Positions 1-11,189 of a stretch of 64,000 bases of DNA are shown here, piece by piece. Where the stretch lies: the NCBI GenBank assembly GCA_030549775.1, contig CM060180.1, positions 83,049,672 to 83,113,671 of the forward strand. Direction: 5' to 3'. The position numbers and the translations under genes are program-made. Source of the stretch: Tamarix chinensis (lineage: Eukaryota > Streptophyta > Magnoliopsida > Caryophyllales > Tamaricaceae). The notes beneath the pieces were generated by a model that was given only the letters and a program-made list of their open reading frames with translations, made no database searches and was not told where the DNA came from. The first letter of the stretch is position 1. Each line of letters starts with the position of its first letter.

Positions 1-1218
1 TAGGAGTCATACGCCAAGCCCGGTGTTGATCTAGGTAAGGATGTTATTAAGGCCAAACTATGTACTATGGGTTTATGTGTGCATGTTTATATGCTTGTGT
101 CCTATATGGTTATAGTTTATATGCTTGTAGCACAACTTTCTAAGTATGGAGCCAAGGTAAGTTGTATGTGTGTTATGACATGTTTAAGATGGTTACATGA
201 CTTGTGTTTTGTGTTATACCTTATATATGGTTGTTCTATATGACATGCACGCTAGGAGTCCTTAGTAGGATGGTGAAGTTTAGGGGAGATAAAAGAAGTA
301 AATAAAATGGAGTGGTAAGAGGGAAGTGATAAATACCTAAGTACCTTATGACTTATGGGTAGACAAATATAAGGATTACATGAATAAAATGAGATGAGGT
401 AATAAATCTTGCATGGGAACTAAAGGACCTTGCATGTGGTGGTAAATATTTGCATGGGGGTAACTCTTACATGGGAAAAGGTGACTTGAGGGCTAAGGAA
501 GGTGAGGGAAGCATATCTTAGGTGATTGGAGTCCATGAGCAATAAATGGGGCTCTTAACTAGGGTTGTGAGAAAAATCTTAAATGGGGGGAAGTGTGTGA
601 AAGGGAAAGTTAATGGCAAGTGGTTGGAGTGTGGGTTGATATTGGAAGGGTGTCATATGGAGGGGGAAATGAGTCAAGTGGAGAGGGGAGTAGTGTGTGT
701 GGATGACAAGGGGTGACATACATGAAAAGAATGGTACTAGGGTTTGAGGGTGGTTAATTAAGGTTTTCATAATCACATGTAAGGGATGGGAGGTAAGGTT
801 GTGATTTTGGGTGTAGATTGAGTGGAGTGATAGTGGTGGAATCAAAAAGAGCCTTGGCCACATATGATAAGGAGAGGTTGGCCATATAAGCCAGATTAGG
901 GTTTTTGAGGGAAACCCTAGGGGCCGATGGTGAGATAAAGTGGAGTTACAAGAAAGTGAACCTTGACCTATGTACATGGAAGTTTGGGTTTTCATGGTGA
1001 GAAAAAGAAGGTGAAGAAGGAGTGTTAGGTCCTAGGGTGCGTAGAGGTCCCAAAATATGGGACAAAATATTTTAGGGAGAGCTAAGGTGAACAAGTGAGA
1101 ATGGGTAGTCTAGTGAGTCATGCCTGTCTAGTTGGGGCAGCATATGGAATATGACATGAGTAAAAAACTAATTACTTAGAGTAAAACATTATTGAGTTGA
1201 GCTCAAGTCATAGAGTAT

Positions 1219-1590
1219 CCTAGTCTATTGGCTATAATAGTGGTCAGATGCATTTTTCCCTAGAAGGTATCCCAATCCACCAGCTATAATAGTGGCCAGG
1301 TGTGTTTTATCTTGGAGTGTATCCCTGTCCACCGACTATAATAGTAGTCAGACGCGTTTTACTCTGGAGTATCATTTTCGCTCCATTGATTGTAATAATG
1401 GGGCTTCTGAGTTCGATAAACTAAACCTTGTATAAGATAAATCATGGAACAAAAACTAACTACTTGTAGTGGAACACTGCGTGAGTCGGGGCCAAGTTGG
1501 GATAATTTTCTTGGTCCATCGGCTATAATAGTGGTCAAGTGCATTTTACCTTAAAGTATCATTTCTAGTCCACCAGCTATAATAGTAGGG
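1219..1590 (+). repeat. Array of CCACCGGCTATAATAGTGG-type motif
   Basis: Six degenerate copies of a motif of the form TCCACCRRCTATAATAGTGGYCAG are spaced by roughly 45-60 bp, with a longer gap in the middle. They lie near 1223, 1272, 1325, 1381, 1514 and 1567. The same motif recurs in every long LTR of the window. Confidence 0.8.
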
Positions 1591-1607
1591 CCCCCATACT
1601 CACGTGG

Positions 1608-1627
1608 ATATATATATATATATATAT
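1608..1627. repeat. (AT)n microsatellite
   Basis: A run of about ten TA dinucleotides inside the LTR fragment. It has no other visible role. Confidence 0.9.
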
Positions 1628-2251
1628 AGTCCAAGAGATGTGTAAGATAGAAATAACGGCCTATATCTTAATAATGATGTTGAACCTGAATGATGTACTA
1701 TATGCACATTTTACCTATTTTCACTTGTATGGCCTTAGCTGCATGATTACCTTACTCAATACGTAGTGTACTAATCTCGCCTTGCATGGGTGCTGCTCAT
1801 TACCACAAGCAATGACACCTTCTAAGTTGGTGTATGTAGGAGATGTTGCATATGATTATTTTGATGACTTCGATGCATTGTGTGGGGCTAAGTGATGGCT
1901 TGTTAAACTCATCTTGGGGTCAGAGGGAATGTTGTTTGGACTCTTCTTATCTTATTTTTCTCACCTATGTACTGATATCTTTTTTTCCCCATAGGGGCCT
2001 CGTTGATGTACTCGTTTTCTATCTTATATTAACTTTGACCTTGTACACTCTATTTTAATTATGAATTGTTAGAAAATTACGTTTTATCGCCTACTTGAAA
2101 TTAATGTCTTTCAAATTATCTAGCCTTGTGGTTGGTATGAGATGGGCCGAGGGATTAGTCTTGTATCGATCACGGTGGTAGCACCCCCTTGTTTTATTGT
2201 ACCATTTTTGTACAAACAAACTTTTACAACTATGAAATTTGGGGTGTTACA

Positions 2252-2530
2252 ACTAGATCCTCCAACAAATTCTTCAACTCTCATAACCTTTCCAACATCA
2301 TCCGATACGGTGCCTTTTAAATTGGCTTCACCTTCAATGCTAGTTTAATGGTGAATTCTATCTCACATACTAGTGGCAGACTCAGTATTTCTCCTAAAAA
2401 TCCGTCATGAAACTCCCTATCAATAGAAATATCCTCCAAACCCGACACATCCTTATTCAACTCTAGAACTCCACATAAATACATAAGGTAACCTACCGAA
2501 CCGAGGAACACAATGTAAGGATATATATGA
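2252..2530 (-). pseudogene. Ty3/gypsy chromovirus pol fragment (protease-RT linker)
   Basis: The minus strand reads as the segment that joins protease to reverse transcriptase in chromovirus polyproteins. Visible landmarks are a 'VSGLEDISIDREFHDGF' stretch, 'CEIEFTIKLA' and 'KAPYRM', in the family order; the family form is roughly a REF-D-F motif, an IEF-I-L motif, then KAPYRM. A stop separates 'KVKPI' from 'KAPYRM' and another follows shortly after. The scrap is cut on the left by the LTR ending at 2251 and on the right by the LTR beginning at 2531. It is therefore probably the oldest layer here, an element into which both neighbours inserted. Lineage within chromoviruses is not resolved. 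Confidence 0.75.
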
Positions 2531-3346
2531 TATAACATCCCCAAAATTGAATATAATTTATTTTTTTTAAAGTGTAAAATGCTATTTAAAGATGAATGGG
2601 TTTTATCACTATAATTGATATAAGTCTTGCAATGAACCACCATTATACCAATTACAAGCCTAAAGTAAAACAAAATACAAGCCATGATAAACATGGAGCA
2701 AGATATTCCTGAACATAAGTAAGAGTTTAGAAGTTAATTTCAAAAGTGGAACTTAAATACCTAAATAAATATTTCAGATGAAAATGACAAAGAAGAAAAT
2801 TTGGTTCAAAACAACAACCAGATAACATAGCTCTCTAACCTCCCAACCATAGCACAAGACAATATGAGTTTACCCAGATCCGAGCATCTTAAGTAGCAAA
2901 GTCATCTAGTGATCCCTCATTTACCTGCACTGGCTTAGAAGGGGAATCTTCTCATGAGAATGAGAAACACCCATAATAATGATGATTAGTATGCTATATA
3001 CTGAGTAAGGTAACAATAGAATTAAGAAATTCACATAAGTTCATAATACTAAAAATAAGAGATGACATGCACATAAGTTAATATTACAGACTTATTTAAT
3101 ATTCACCAAACCATATAGTATAAGAGCAATAATAACTATTTATTATTTTATTCACTTTGGGTTTAGGGACCTCATTATCCTTAACCGGTGGAATGATAAT
3201 CAATTACAACTCCAAGTAAGGACAATCCTAGCAACTATTCTCATAAGTGGATCGATAATCAAAGTATAACCCCAATGTAGAATGCTCCTAATCACTATTA
3301 TCACTAGTGGATCGATAATTAAAGTACAATAAGTCTTGACCCATGT
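2531..3346 (-). mobile_element. Tekay-like element, 3' LTR, left piece
   Basis: This is the left (3'-terminal) part of the 3' LTR of the minus-strand chromovirus whose body lies at 16155-20400. It starts with a decayed terminus, TATAACATCCCC, where related LTRs have TGTAACA. It matches the partner LTR from about 20560 onward ('gatgaatgggt', 'aagtaagagtttaga', 'tgaaaatga'). It is interrupted at 3346 by the insertion ending at 13478. A decayed CCGGTGG-type array lies at 3185-3325. Confidence 0.75.
3342..3346. repeat. Target-site duplication CATGT (left)
   Basis: The 5-bp direct repeat CATGT lies immediately before TGTAACACC at 3347. It recurs at 13479-13483 immediately after the other end of the insertion. 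Confidence 0.85.
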
Positions 3347-3481
3347 TGTAACACCCCAAAATTCACTAAATCTTTTTTTTAAAAGCGAAAGAATTTAAGA
3401 TTTAAAACCTATGAATTATTGGGATGTTACCACCACACTTAATACCAGATCAGTTCATTTTGACTGTTCCAGTACCAAGTG
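3347..3481 (-). other. Conserved two-hairpin LTR 3' end (copy 1)
   Basis: The terminal inverted stem pairs TGTAACACCCCAAAATTCAC (3347-3366) with a decayed partner ending GGGATGTTAC (to 3430). The second hairpin pairs the arms starting CACTTAATACC (3436) and ending GTACCAAGTG (3481), with a loop of about 8 nt. The same structure is present in five other copies in the window. Confidence 0.8.
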
Positions 3482-3654
3482 CTAAGGTAAAAGAAATTTT
3501 TGCTAAACTTTAATTAATACTTAAATCAAGAGTTCATAAAAGAAAAAAAAGGATCATCACACAAAAATTAGAGTATGCATAAAATTTTATAATCAATAAT
3601 AAGATAGAAATCAGAGTGTGAAATCAAAATTCCTCGGAGGGAATAATCTTACAA

Positions 3655-3925
3655 TTAATAAAAGATTTCATTGAAATACTCAATACAAGGTAATAAATCA
3701 TAATAAGATAAATATGATATAAAAGAAATATAGAAGCAAATGAATTGCATAAAGAGCGAATATGGCCACAACACTCTCGACCTTGAGCCACCTACAAGCT
3801 CAACACTCAGTCCCAACTGATGTCTGCCCCACCTACACACTCAGAAGGGCCAACTACTCGTGGGAATGAGCAGCACCCATGAAAAGGGTGATCAGTATGC
3901 TACGTATTGAGTAAGGTAACTATGC
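3655..3925 (-). other. Conserved LTR block with GGGTGCTGCTCATTCCCAC core
   Basis: This non-coding block is strongly conserved among type II copies. On the minus strand it contains CTTACTCAATACGTAGCATA, then CCCTTTTCATGGGTGCTGCT and a GGTCGAGAGTGTTGTGGCCA stretch. Sister copies are at 31850-32020 and 60590-60745, with weaker versions in the Tekay LTRs. A 61-aa open frame here is not supported as a gene, because it is not kept open in the sister copies. Confidence 0.7.
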
Positions 3926-4127
3926 ACTAAGGTCAACACACAAAATCATACAAATAATGCAAAAGAAATAAAAGAGCATAATCCATCATGATAATATAAT
4001 AACATACAATCATTCGGGTAGATACATAAAGGCCCATTTATTGTCCAGATTAATTATTTAATTAATCTCTTTTTGGAACTCATTTCACACCATACTTTTT
4101 ATCAAATCCATACGAGTAAGGGAACCC

Positions 4128-4480
4128 CACTATTATAACCGGTGGACCAGAAATGCACAAGACATAAAGCTCCTGACCACTATTATAGCCGGTGAACCGG
4201 AAACACACAGGGCATAAAGCTCATGACCACTATTATTCACCGGTGGACCGGTCTGGCCCCTTCTCACACAGTGTTCCACTATAAGTACTTAGTGTCTTTC
4301 CCATGTCTTGGCACAAATATGTTCTATTTTGTTGAGCAGCACGGAATCCCCCACTATTATAGCCAATGGATCGGAAACACACAGGTACAAAGCCTAACCA
4401 CTATTATTACTAGTGGACTTATTACACATAGGACATCATTCCCTAATCACTATTATTCATCGGTGGACCGGTCTGAGCCC
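4128..4480 (-). repeat. Array of CCACTATTATAGCCGGTGGACCGG motif
   Basis: About seven copies of CCACTATTATARCCGGTGGACCGG or close variants are separated by 35-60 bp of related spacer. Two conserved strings, 'gttccactataagtacttag' and 'ctttcactttacatgattaa', punctuate the array. Confidence 0.85.
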
Positions 4481-4890
4481 GGCTCAACAATCTTTCACTT
4501 TACATGATTAATGTCTTAAGTATCTCATTCAAAAAATTTCACCCTAGACATGCATGAATCACTCCCTTTACACTTATCCTCCAACTGACCCGTATCATAT
4601 CATGAGAACCCTGCACCTTCTAATTTGTCCAACAACCTCTCCTCTGTACTCCAACTCACACCAGAACTCCAACATCAAAATATGTGGGTCAAGGCCCACT
4701 ACTACACACCTCCAAGTTCACTTATTTCCTTACTCTAGGGTTTTTCCCAGAAACCCTAATTTAGGCCTAAATGGCCCATACTAATCCACCTCACACAACC
4801 CAAGTCATTTTAACACTCCATTTTTCACCCTACACTCAATCCCATATTCATCATCATACTTTATTCCCTAAGTACACACATGTTACCATC

Positions 4891-5070
4891 GAACCCTAGT
4901 TAGCCATATCAAAATCATAGTTAACTACTCCAAATCCTAATTAACCACAACAAACCATAATTAACCACTCCAAACCATAATTAGCCACTTCAAACCCTAG
5001 TTAATCACAACAAACCATAATTAGCCACTCCAAACCCTAGTTAATCATTCAAAACCCTAATTCAGTCTCT
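4891..5070. repeat. 20-bp tandem repeat array
   Basis: About eight tandem units of a 20-bp sequence of the form CATAATTAACCACTCCAAAC alternate with a CCTAGTTAATCACAACAAAC variant. The equivalent array in the copy at 60216 lies near 61445-61640. Confidence 0.85.
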
Positions 5071-5409
5071 TCCATACCCTTATATGTCCTGCATACTATT
5101 TTTCACCCAAAACTTCCAAACACCTAAATAAATCTTCTATTACCTTCCTTACATCCTAAGTTAACTTTTCATACATAAATTTCATGCCCATGCAAACGTT
5201 ACACATCCCATGTAACCATTCAAAATTTTCATGCAAACCCTAAGCTCCCACGTGAAACCCTAGATTTAACCATGCAAACCTTAGATCCATCCATATAAAA
5301 CCCTAAATTCTTTCATGCAAAACCCAAGATTTCGTCATACAAAACCCTAAATTCAGTCCACACAAAACCCAAGCTTTCTCCATACAAAACCCTAAATTCA
5401 ATCCATATA

Positions 5410-5650
5410 AGCCATAGATTAGATCCTCCTATGTTACACCATAGATTATATTATCCCATGATACACCGTAGATTATATTCTCCCATATAAACCATAGATC
5501 ATATTCTCCTATACAAAACCATAGATTAGATTCTCCCATATAAAACCATAAATTAGATTCTCCCATACAAAACCATAAATTAGATTCTCCCATATAAGAC
5601 CATAAATTAGATTCTCCCATATAAAACCATAGATTAAATTCTCCCACATG
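5410..5650 (-). repeat. 26-27-bp minisatellite (GGGAGAATCTAATTTATGG)
   Basis: About nine tandem units; on the minus strand the unit is TATGGGAGAATCTAATTTATGGTTTTG. The exact 27-bp period keeps an 85-aa frame open on the minus strand with a repeated MGESNLWF-like peptide. Copies elsewhere mix 26- and 27-bp units, so this is unlikely to be coding. Confidence 0.9.
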
Positions 5651-6289
5651 AAACCCTAAAATTCTCCATTTTATTCTTCCACACATGGATCATTAAAATA
5701 CTTAAGTCAACTCACATCCCTTGGTTAACTTACTCCTCTTTTGTCAACTTACTCCTCTTGGTCAACTTCTTTCCCATTTTCAACCTTTTTCCCACACAAT
5801 ACCACTTTTATACATCATCACATGCATGTCTAAGGGGTCACAAACCAATCATCACATACCACAATATTTCATCACATATACATAATACACATGCCATATA
5901 AATACAAAAAACATACTTCAACTCCACTTCCTACCACATACGAAATAATTATAATGATAACATAGAATATAAAGCACACAAAACATATAATGCACATAAA
6001 CACACATAAGACCTTAGTAACACCCTTACCTAAAACGACACTAGTCTTGGAGCAGGCTCCTATGCCTCCTTAGGGCTTTGACTGGTCTCACCTAAATGAA
6101 AGAAAAACTAAAGATCAGATTCCCTCCTCCCAAAAATATTATTAATTACTAACTTATTCTACGACCAAGCTTTTAATAAAATAATAACATATTAGTAATA
6201 ATGATATTAACTAATTACTAACTTTGCTAAAGATATAGAAATAATAGTAATATTATAAAAGTTGATAATATAAGGTTGAAGACTTTACC

Positions 6290-6363
6290 CTGATAATAAT
6301 AATAATGATACTAAAATAATAATAGCAAAGATACTAAAAATAATAATAATGATGATGATGATG

Positions 6364-6441
<78 letters not shown>
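6290..6441. repeat. (AAT)n microsatellite
   Basis: Interrupted AAT/ATG triplets become a pure AAT run of about 75 bp ending near 6441. Similar AAT-rich DNA continues with interruptions to about 6830. Open frames of poly-Tyr, poly-Ser or poly-His type here are repeat artefacts. Confidence 0.95.
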
Positions 6442-6445
<4 letters not shown>

Positions 6446-6846
6446 GAGCATAACTCAAAAACAAAGTGGAATAAAGGCTTCGACTCTTTTACCAAAATAA
6501 TACTAATAATAACATTAGTAAAATAAATAACAAAATTTAGTAATAATAATAATAATGATAAACCCATAATAACATTGCAAAAATGATAATAATCATACTA
6601 GTAATAATAGTAAGGATAATATTTGAAGATAAAATAAAGTAGGGTTTCTACCCCACATTGAATAATAATAAACTTATTAAATAATAATAATAATAATAAA
6701 ACTAATAAGAATAATAAATGCTATTGATAAAATATTAATAATATTAATAATAATAATAAGACTTGATATTCATAATACCACTACTACAATTATAAATAGG
6801 CACAATAGGGTTTCAGCCCTATATAGAATAATAATACTAACAATGC

Positions 6847-6847
6847 A

Positions 6848-6885
<38 letters not shown>

Positions 6886-6925
6886 TGATGATGATGATAA
6901 TGATGATGATGATGATAATGATGTC

Positions 6926-7018
<93 letters not shown>

Positions 7019-7019
7019 C
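6847..7019. repeat. (AAT)n followed by (ATG)n microsatellite
   Basis: About 35 bp of AAT triplets pass into about 135 bp of ATG triplets, nearly pure from about 6926 to 7018. AAT-rich, degenerate triplet DNA continues to about 7290. No gene is seen. Confidence 0.95.
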
Positions 7020-8199
7020 GCATAACAATAATAATTATAATAATAGCAACACTATTAGTAAACTATTTGTAATAATAATAATGAAATAATAATAATAATA
7101 ATAATTTCAAAACAGTAATAATAATAATAACAACATATTAATATTAATAATAAATATAATAGAAATAATAAGAATAATAATAATAAAATTGAAATAAAAA
7201 TATAATAGGGCTTCGACCCTCATAAAAAAATCAATAATAATAGTAATAAAAATAATAATAGAAATAATAATAATAATAATATATTTTGAATAAATGAAAT
7301 AAAATAGATTAAGGCTGGTGGTGATAAGCAACATCAGCGGTGGTGCACGGCGGCGGCAATGGTTGCCAAAAAAAGAGAAGAAAAGGGGAAAAGTTGAAGG
7401 CTGTGAATAAAATAGGGATAATAAAGGTGGAAGTTGGGGTGTTAAGGGATATCTAGAGGGAGAGGAGTTGAATGAGGGTGGTGGTGTAGCCGAAGGTGGT
7501 AGTGCACGATTGCGGTGGGGTGGCCAAATAGGGAAGAAGGAGAGAAATAGAGGAGGAGAGTGAGGGGGAGGAAGATAGAGGAGGGTCTGTAGAATAATTT
7601 GGGAGGTAAAAGGAGCAGCGGCAGCGGCATGAGAGGTCGCTAATGGTGGTTTGAATGGCGGTGGAGGTTGAAGAGAGGGTTGATCGGGAATGCTACTTCA
7701 CACAGCTGGGGTGGCTTGTGTAGGGAGAATCGAGGGATAAAGGAGGCGCAATTAGTTAGAGGGCAGTGCAAGGATGAGTTTGGTAGGCAGAGAGGGTGGT
7801 GAAGTTGGCCGACGGCGGCGGCCGAGGTGTCTAAAGTGGCAGTGGCACATTCGATACGGGGTAGATTATTCAGATATTTATTGTAATTCCCCAAAAATTT
7901 CAAAAACCTATATTTTAATAAATAACTTTTATTTGAAATAATAGTTGCTTTTAAAATTATTTATTTTAATTATTTTATGGATTTTAGAATACGTAAATTC
8001 AGGTAAGAGTATTTAACAAATTTAAAATAAATATTTTGCTATTTATCATATTGTTTTATTTAAATAATTTTCCAAACTAATATTTTACTTACCTTATCCT
8101 TTATAAATTAATATTGGAATATAATGAATTAAATTATTAAACTAAATAATTTATTAAGAATATTACATTTTATGATTTTATAAATTAATTTATTTTATT

Positions 8200-9130
8200 T
8201 TTCCCTATTTTCCATTCCCTTTTTGCCTTTTTCCTCTCTCTTCTTTTCTTTTTCCTTTTTTTCCCTCGGGCCGCCACACCCAGCCCTTCCCCGCGCAGTG
8301 GGCCTCGGCTTACCTCTCCCTCTCTTCCTCCCTCTCTCCTGCGTGCCTGACCCAGCCGGTTCCCCACTTTTCTTTTCCTTCTTTTCGCCCTGGATCGTTC
8401 GGCCTGTTTTCTTTCCTTTCCCCGACTGGCTGCTTGCATCCTCCCTTCTTCCTTCTTCTTCTCCCTAGGCGTCAACAGCCGCCGACCTGTCCACTGCTGC
8501 CCGACCGCCTACAGCCGCCGCCCTGCCACCCTGTCTCTCCCTCTCTGTCTCTTCTCCCTCTTCCTTTTCTTCACCTTTCCCTACCCCATTATTTTCGAAG
8601 CCCTTCTTCCCCGACCCTTTTCCCTCCATTTTCTCCCCTCCATCTTCTCCCCTTCGTTTCGTGCGCCGCCACCCTCCGCCGCTCAAACTGCCTCACCCAG
8701 CCCCTAAACCGCTTCCTGCACCCTTCTACTACCACCTTGCACCACCCCAATATCCATCCCGCAACCCTCTTCCTCCCTTCTTCTTTTTCTCCCTGTTTTT
8801 CACCCTTCTCAATAGCCCACCTGTAACGCCGTTTTTCGCCACCGTCTAGCCACCTCTGCCGCCACCCAACCCACTGTTCGATACCCTACAACCCCCTCTA
8901 CCCCCTCCATTCATTAGTTGGCCGGAAATAGCCCCCTTGACCCTCCATTTTTCCCTCCTCTTTTCCTTCCTTCTCAGCCTCGCCCAGCCCGACAACCATC
9001 TTCGCCGCCTCACCGCCGCCGTCTCCGCCGCCCTATGCCACCGTGAAACCACCCTTAGCCTCCACCTACACCCCCTCTTCACTCCTGCACCATTTCCTTA
9101 CCTTGAAACCTCCCCCACCTACCTTATTTT
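8200..9130 (+). other. C/T-rich block of type I LTR, with GC island
   Basis: The plus (sense) strand is strongly pyrimidine-rich with GC-rich patches, including TGGGCC at 8299-8304. The lack of stop triplets in pyrimidine-rich DNA creates frames of up to 130 aa (8434-8826) rich in Pro, Ser and Leu. These match no family I know and are not treated as genes. The block sits at the same place in every long LTR here. Confidence 0.7.
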
Positions 9131-9204
9131 CTAGCCTAAAGACCCTAACCCAAAAATAACAAATCTTACCTCCTTTAACCCCCTCTTCGAGACTCCCCTT
9201 TGTA

Positions 9205-9245
9205 TTTTGCATGCAGCTCATGCTGCATGAGCTGCTGCATGATTT
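9205..9245. other. Palindromic GCAGCTCATGCTGCATGAGCTGC cluster
   Basis: Overlapping inverted repeats are built from GCAGCTCATG and CATGAGCTGC, followed by TGCATGATT. Weaker CATGCAGC motifs lie in the equivalent place of the other type I copies, near 50100 and 58850. Function is unknown. Confidence 0.5.
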
Positions 9246-9879
9246 AGTATTTTAATGCAAAATTCTTAAGGTATAATAGTATTTAAGTTATGTTTTTATT
9301 AATTAAATTTTATAAAGTTTTATGCTTGGATTCTTATTTCTAACATAATAATGATGGATATTATTTTTAGGTGTTCAGTTTCTAATTAAAGCTTGAATCT
9401 TTAACCGGGATGCCGGTAAGATTTTATATTTTGCGGGATTAAGGTAATCGTTAAACCTCCCTTAAATGCATGGAAACGTATGCTAGCACATTAGGATTTT
9501 TATTATGATTTTATGCATGTTATGTGATGCCTAGCATGATATATAGATGGTTGTTATATTGTTTGATGAGAAAAAGGGAAAAACATGATAGCCTTTGTGC
9601 CATGTGTAGGTATGATAATTAAGGAAGGAGTTGATTATTGATGGAAATATTAAATGCTTGTCTATGATGTATTATGTTGCTAATGCATGTGTATTATTAT
9701 TGTCTAAGGGTATTTTAGTGATATGACGTATGGGATCTAATATATGTAGTTGCTAATGAGTATTGTGTTGAATAATGACAAGTTGGTGGAGTTAAGTGAT
9801 AAGAATGTAGTGCTAATATTGTTATTTTATGTAGGGATGGTAAATTCATAAAAATGGTGAATAAAGGGGTTGAGTGGTA

Positions 9880-10990
9880 ATTTTGTAAACAAAAGGGTAT
9901 TTTGGTAATTTCAAAAGAAAGGGGTTAAATGATAAGTTATAAGTAAATGGATAAAATTTTAAGTTGTGAGAAAGAAGGGTATTATGGTAATTTTTGGGGT
10001 AAAAGAATAATATGGTAATTTTATAAGTAAATGGCGAAATGGTAATTATATAAGTTAGGGGTATGATTGTAATTTTATGAGAAAAGGAAAAGATGGTAAC
10101 TTTTCAAGTAAAGGGGCATTATGGTAATTTTGGAGGAAGAGGGGCAAAATTGTAATTTCATACGTAAGTGGCAATATGGTAATTTTATAAGTAAATGGCA
10201 ACATAGTAATTTTACAAGTGAATGGCGAAATGGTAATTATATAAGTAAGGGATATTATGGTAATTTTGGAAGTAAAAGGGTAATATGGTAATTTGGAAAA
10301 GAAGGGCAAAATGGTAATTTTGTAAGGGAAGATAAAGATGGTAATTTTTGGATGTAAAAGGGTAAACTAGTAATTTGTAAAGTAAAAAGGAGGGTTATGG
10401 TAATTTTATAAGTAAAAGGGTATTGTGGTAATTTTGTAAATAAGAGGACAATATGGTAATTTGGGAGTAAGGGGTAACTTGGTAATTATGACAACGACTA
10501 AAGATAATTTAGTAATTAAATTATGATTGTAGTAGGGCAATTGGATAAGTATGATACTAGAGAAGGGTAATTTGGTAAATTAACCAAGTAAAGGGCATTA
10601 TGGTAATTTTAATGATAGAGAAGGGTAATATAGTAATTATTAATATGGAGAAGGATAAATTAATAATTATGATTATGAAGAAGGATAATTTGGGATTTAT
10701 GATAATTAAAAAGGGTAAAATGACAATTAAAATAATTGAGAGGGGTAAAATGACAATTATGATAAAGGAGAAGGGAAATTTGGTAATTTATCCAATTAAA
10801 GGGGCAATTTGGTAATTTAGCCGATTAGAGGGTAAAGTGATGATTATTTAACCTACTAAAGGGGCAAATTGGTAATCATGATAGCGATAAAAGGGAATTT
10901 GGTAATTATGCAACCTAAAGGGCAATACGGTAATTTGTCAAGTAAGGAAGGGATGACTTAGCAATTACATGAGTAAGGGGGTAAATAAGT
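9880..10990 (+). repeat. GGTAATTTTGTAAG minisatellite array
   Basis: Degenerate tandem units of about 25-35 bp have the core GGGCAAAATGGTAATTTTGTAAGTAAA. More than 30 copies of 'tggtaattt' or a close variant occur over 1.1 kb. The array is present in reverse at 57400-58230 and in short form near 49365-49440. The open frames at 10055-10309 and 10600-10815 are by-products of the repeat. Confidence 0.88.
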
Positions 10991-11189
10991 AATTTGTACC
11001 TAACTTGTTGTTGTGATTGTGGAATGTTATAATGTGATTTAAATAAGGTTGATTAGCCAAGTAAGAGTATTTGATAATTGGTATGGCCTTAATGGTTTCT
11101 CTATAATAGCTTGGATAACCATCTGAATAAGAAATGACTAATGATATCAGAACGGTTGAAAGTAAATAAGTATCTGATTGTCATGCCTT

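Larger units (their letters stand above)
1..2251 (+). mobile_element. Long-LTR fragment (type II-like), 3' part
   Basis: This is the 3' portion of a plus-strand long LTR whose 5' part lies outside the window. Its first bases match the segment starting near 29768 in the complete copy at 27892-32343 (the 'aggtaaggnngttantaaggcc' stretch). It then carries the CCGGTGG-type array and the block with 'catgggtgctgctcatt' near 1785-1800. It ends in GGGGTGTTACA at 2251. The two-hairpin 3' end seen in sister copies is degraded here. No coding sequence is seen; short open frames such as 1843-2058 have no recognisable family. Confidence 0.7.
3347..7881 (-). mobile_element. Type II long LTR, larger piece
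   Basis: This is the 3' part of a minus-strand long LTR (or LTR-like unit) inserted in the Tekay 3' LTR. Its remainder is 12457-13478; together they total about 5.56 kb. On the minus strand the unit runs from TGAAATGCCC at 13478 to GGGTGTTACA at 3347. It contains, left to right, the two-hairpin end, a CCGGTGG-type array, a 20-bp repeat array, a 27-bp repeat array, long AAT and ATG microsatellites, and a purine-rich strand (minus strand C/T-rich) at about 7350-7860. The same order is seen at 27892-32343 and from 60216 on. No gag or pol sequence is present, so it is a solo LTR or a non-autonomous element. Confidence 0.8.

Noticed and set aside
4128..4480. CRISPR array
   Set aside because: The repeats are degenerate, the spacers are related to each other, the context is a plant LTR, and there are no cas genes.
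5429..5686. Repeated MGESNLWF peptide frame
   Set aside because: It arises from a minisatellite with an exact 27-bp period. Sister arrays mix 26- and 27-bp units and lose the frame.
6790..7028. Poly-Ser, poly-His and poly-Met frames
   Set aside because: They are translations of the ATG/AAT microsatellite.
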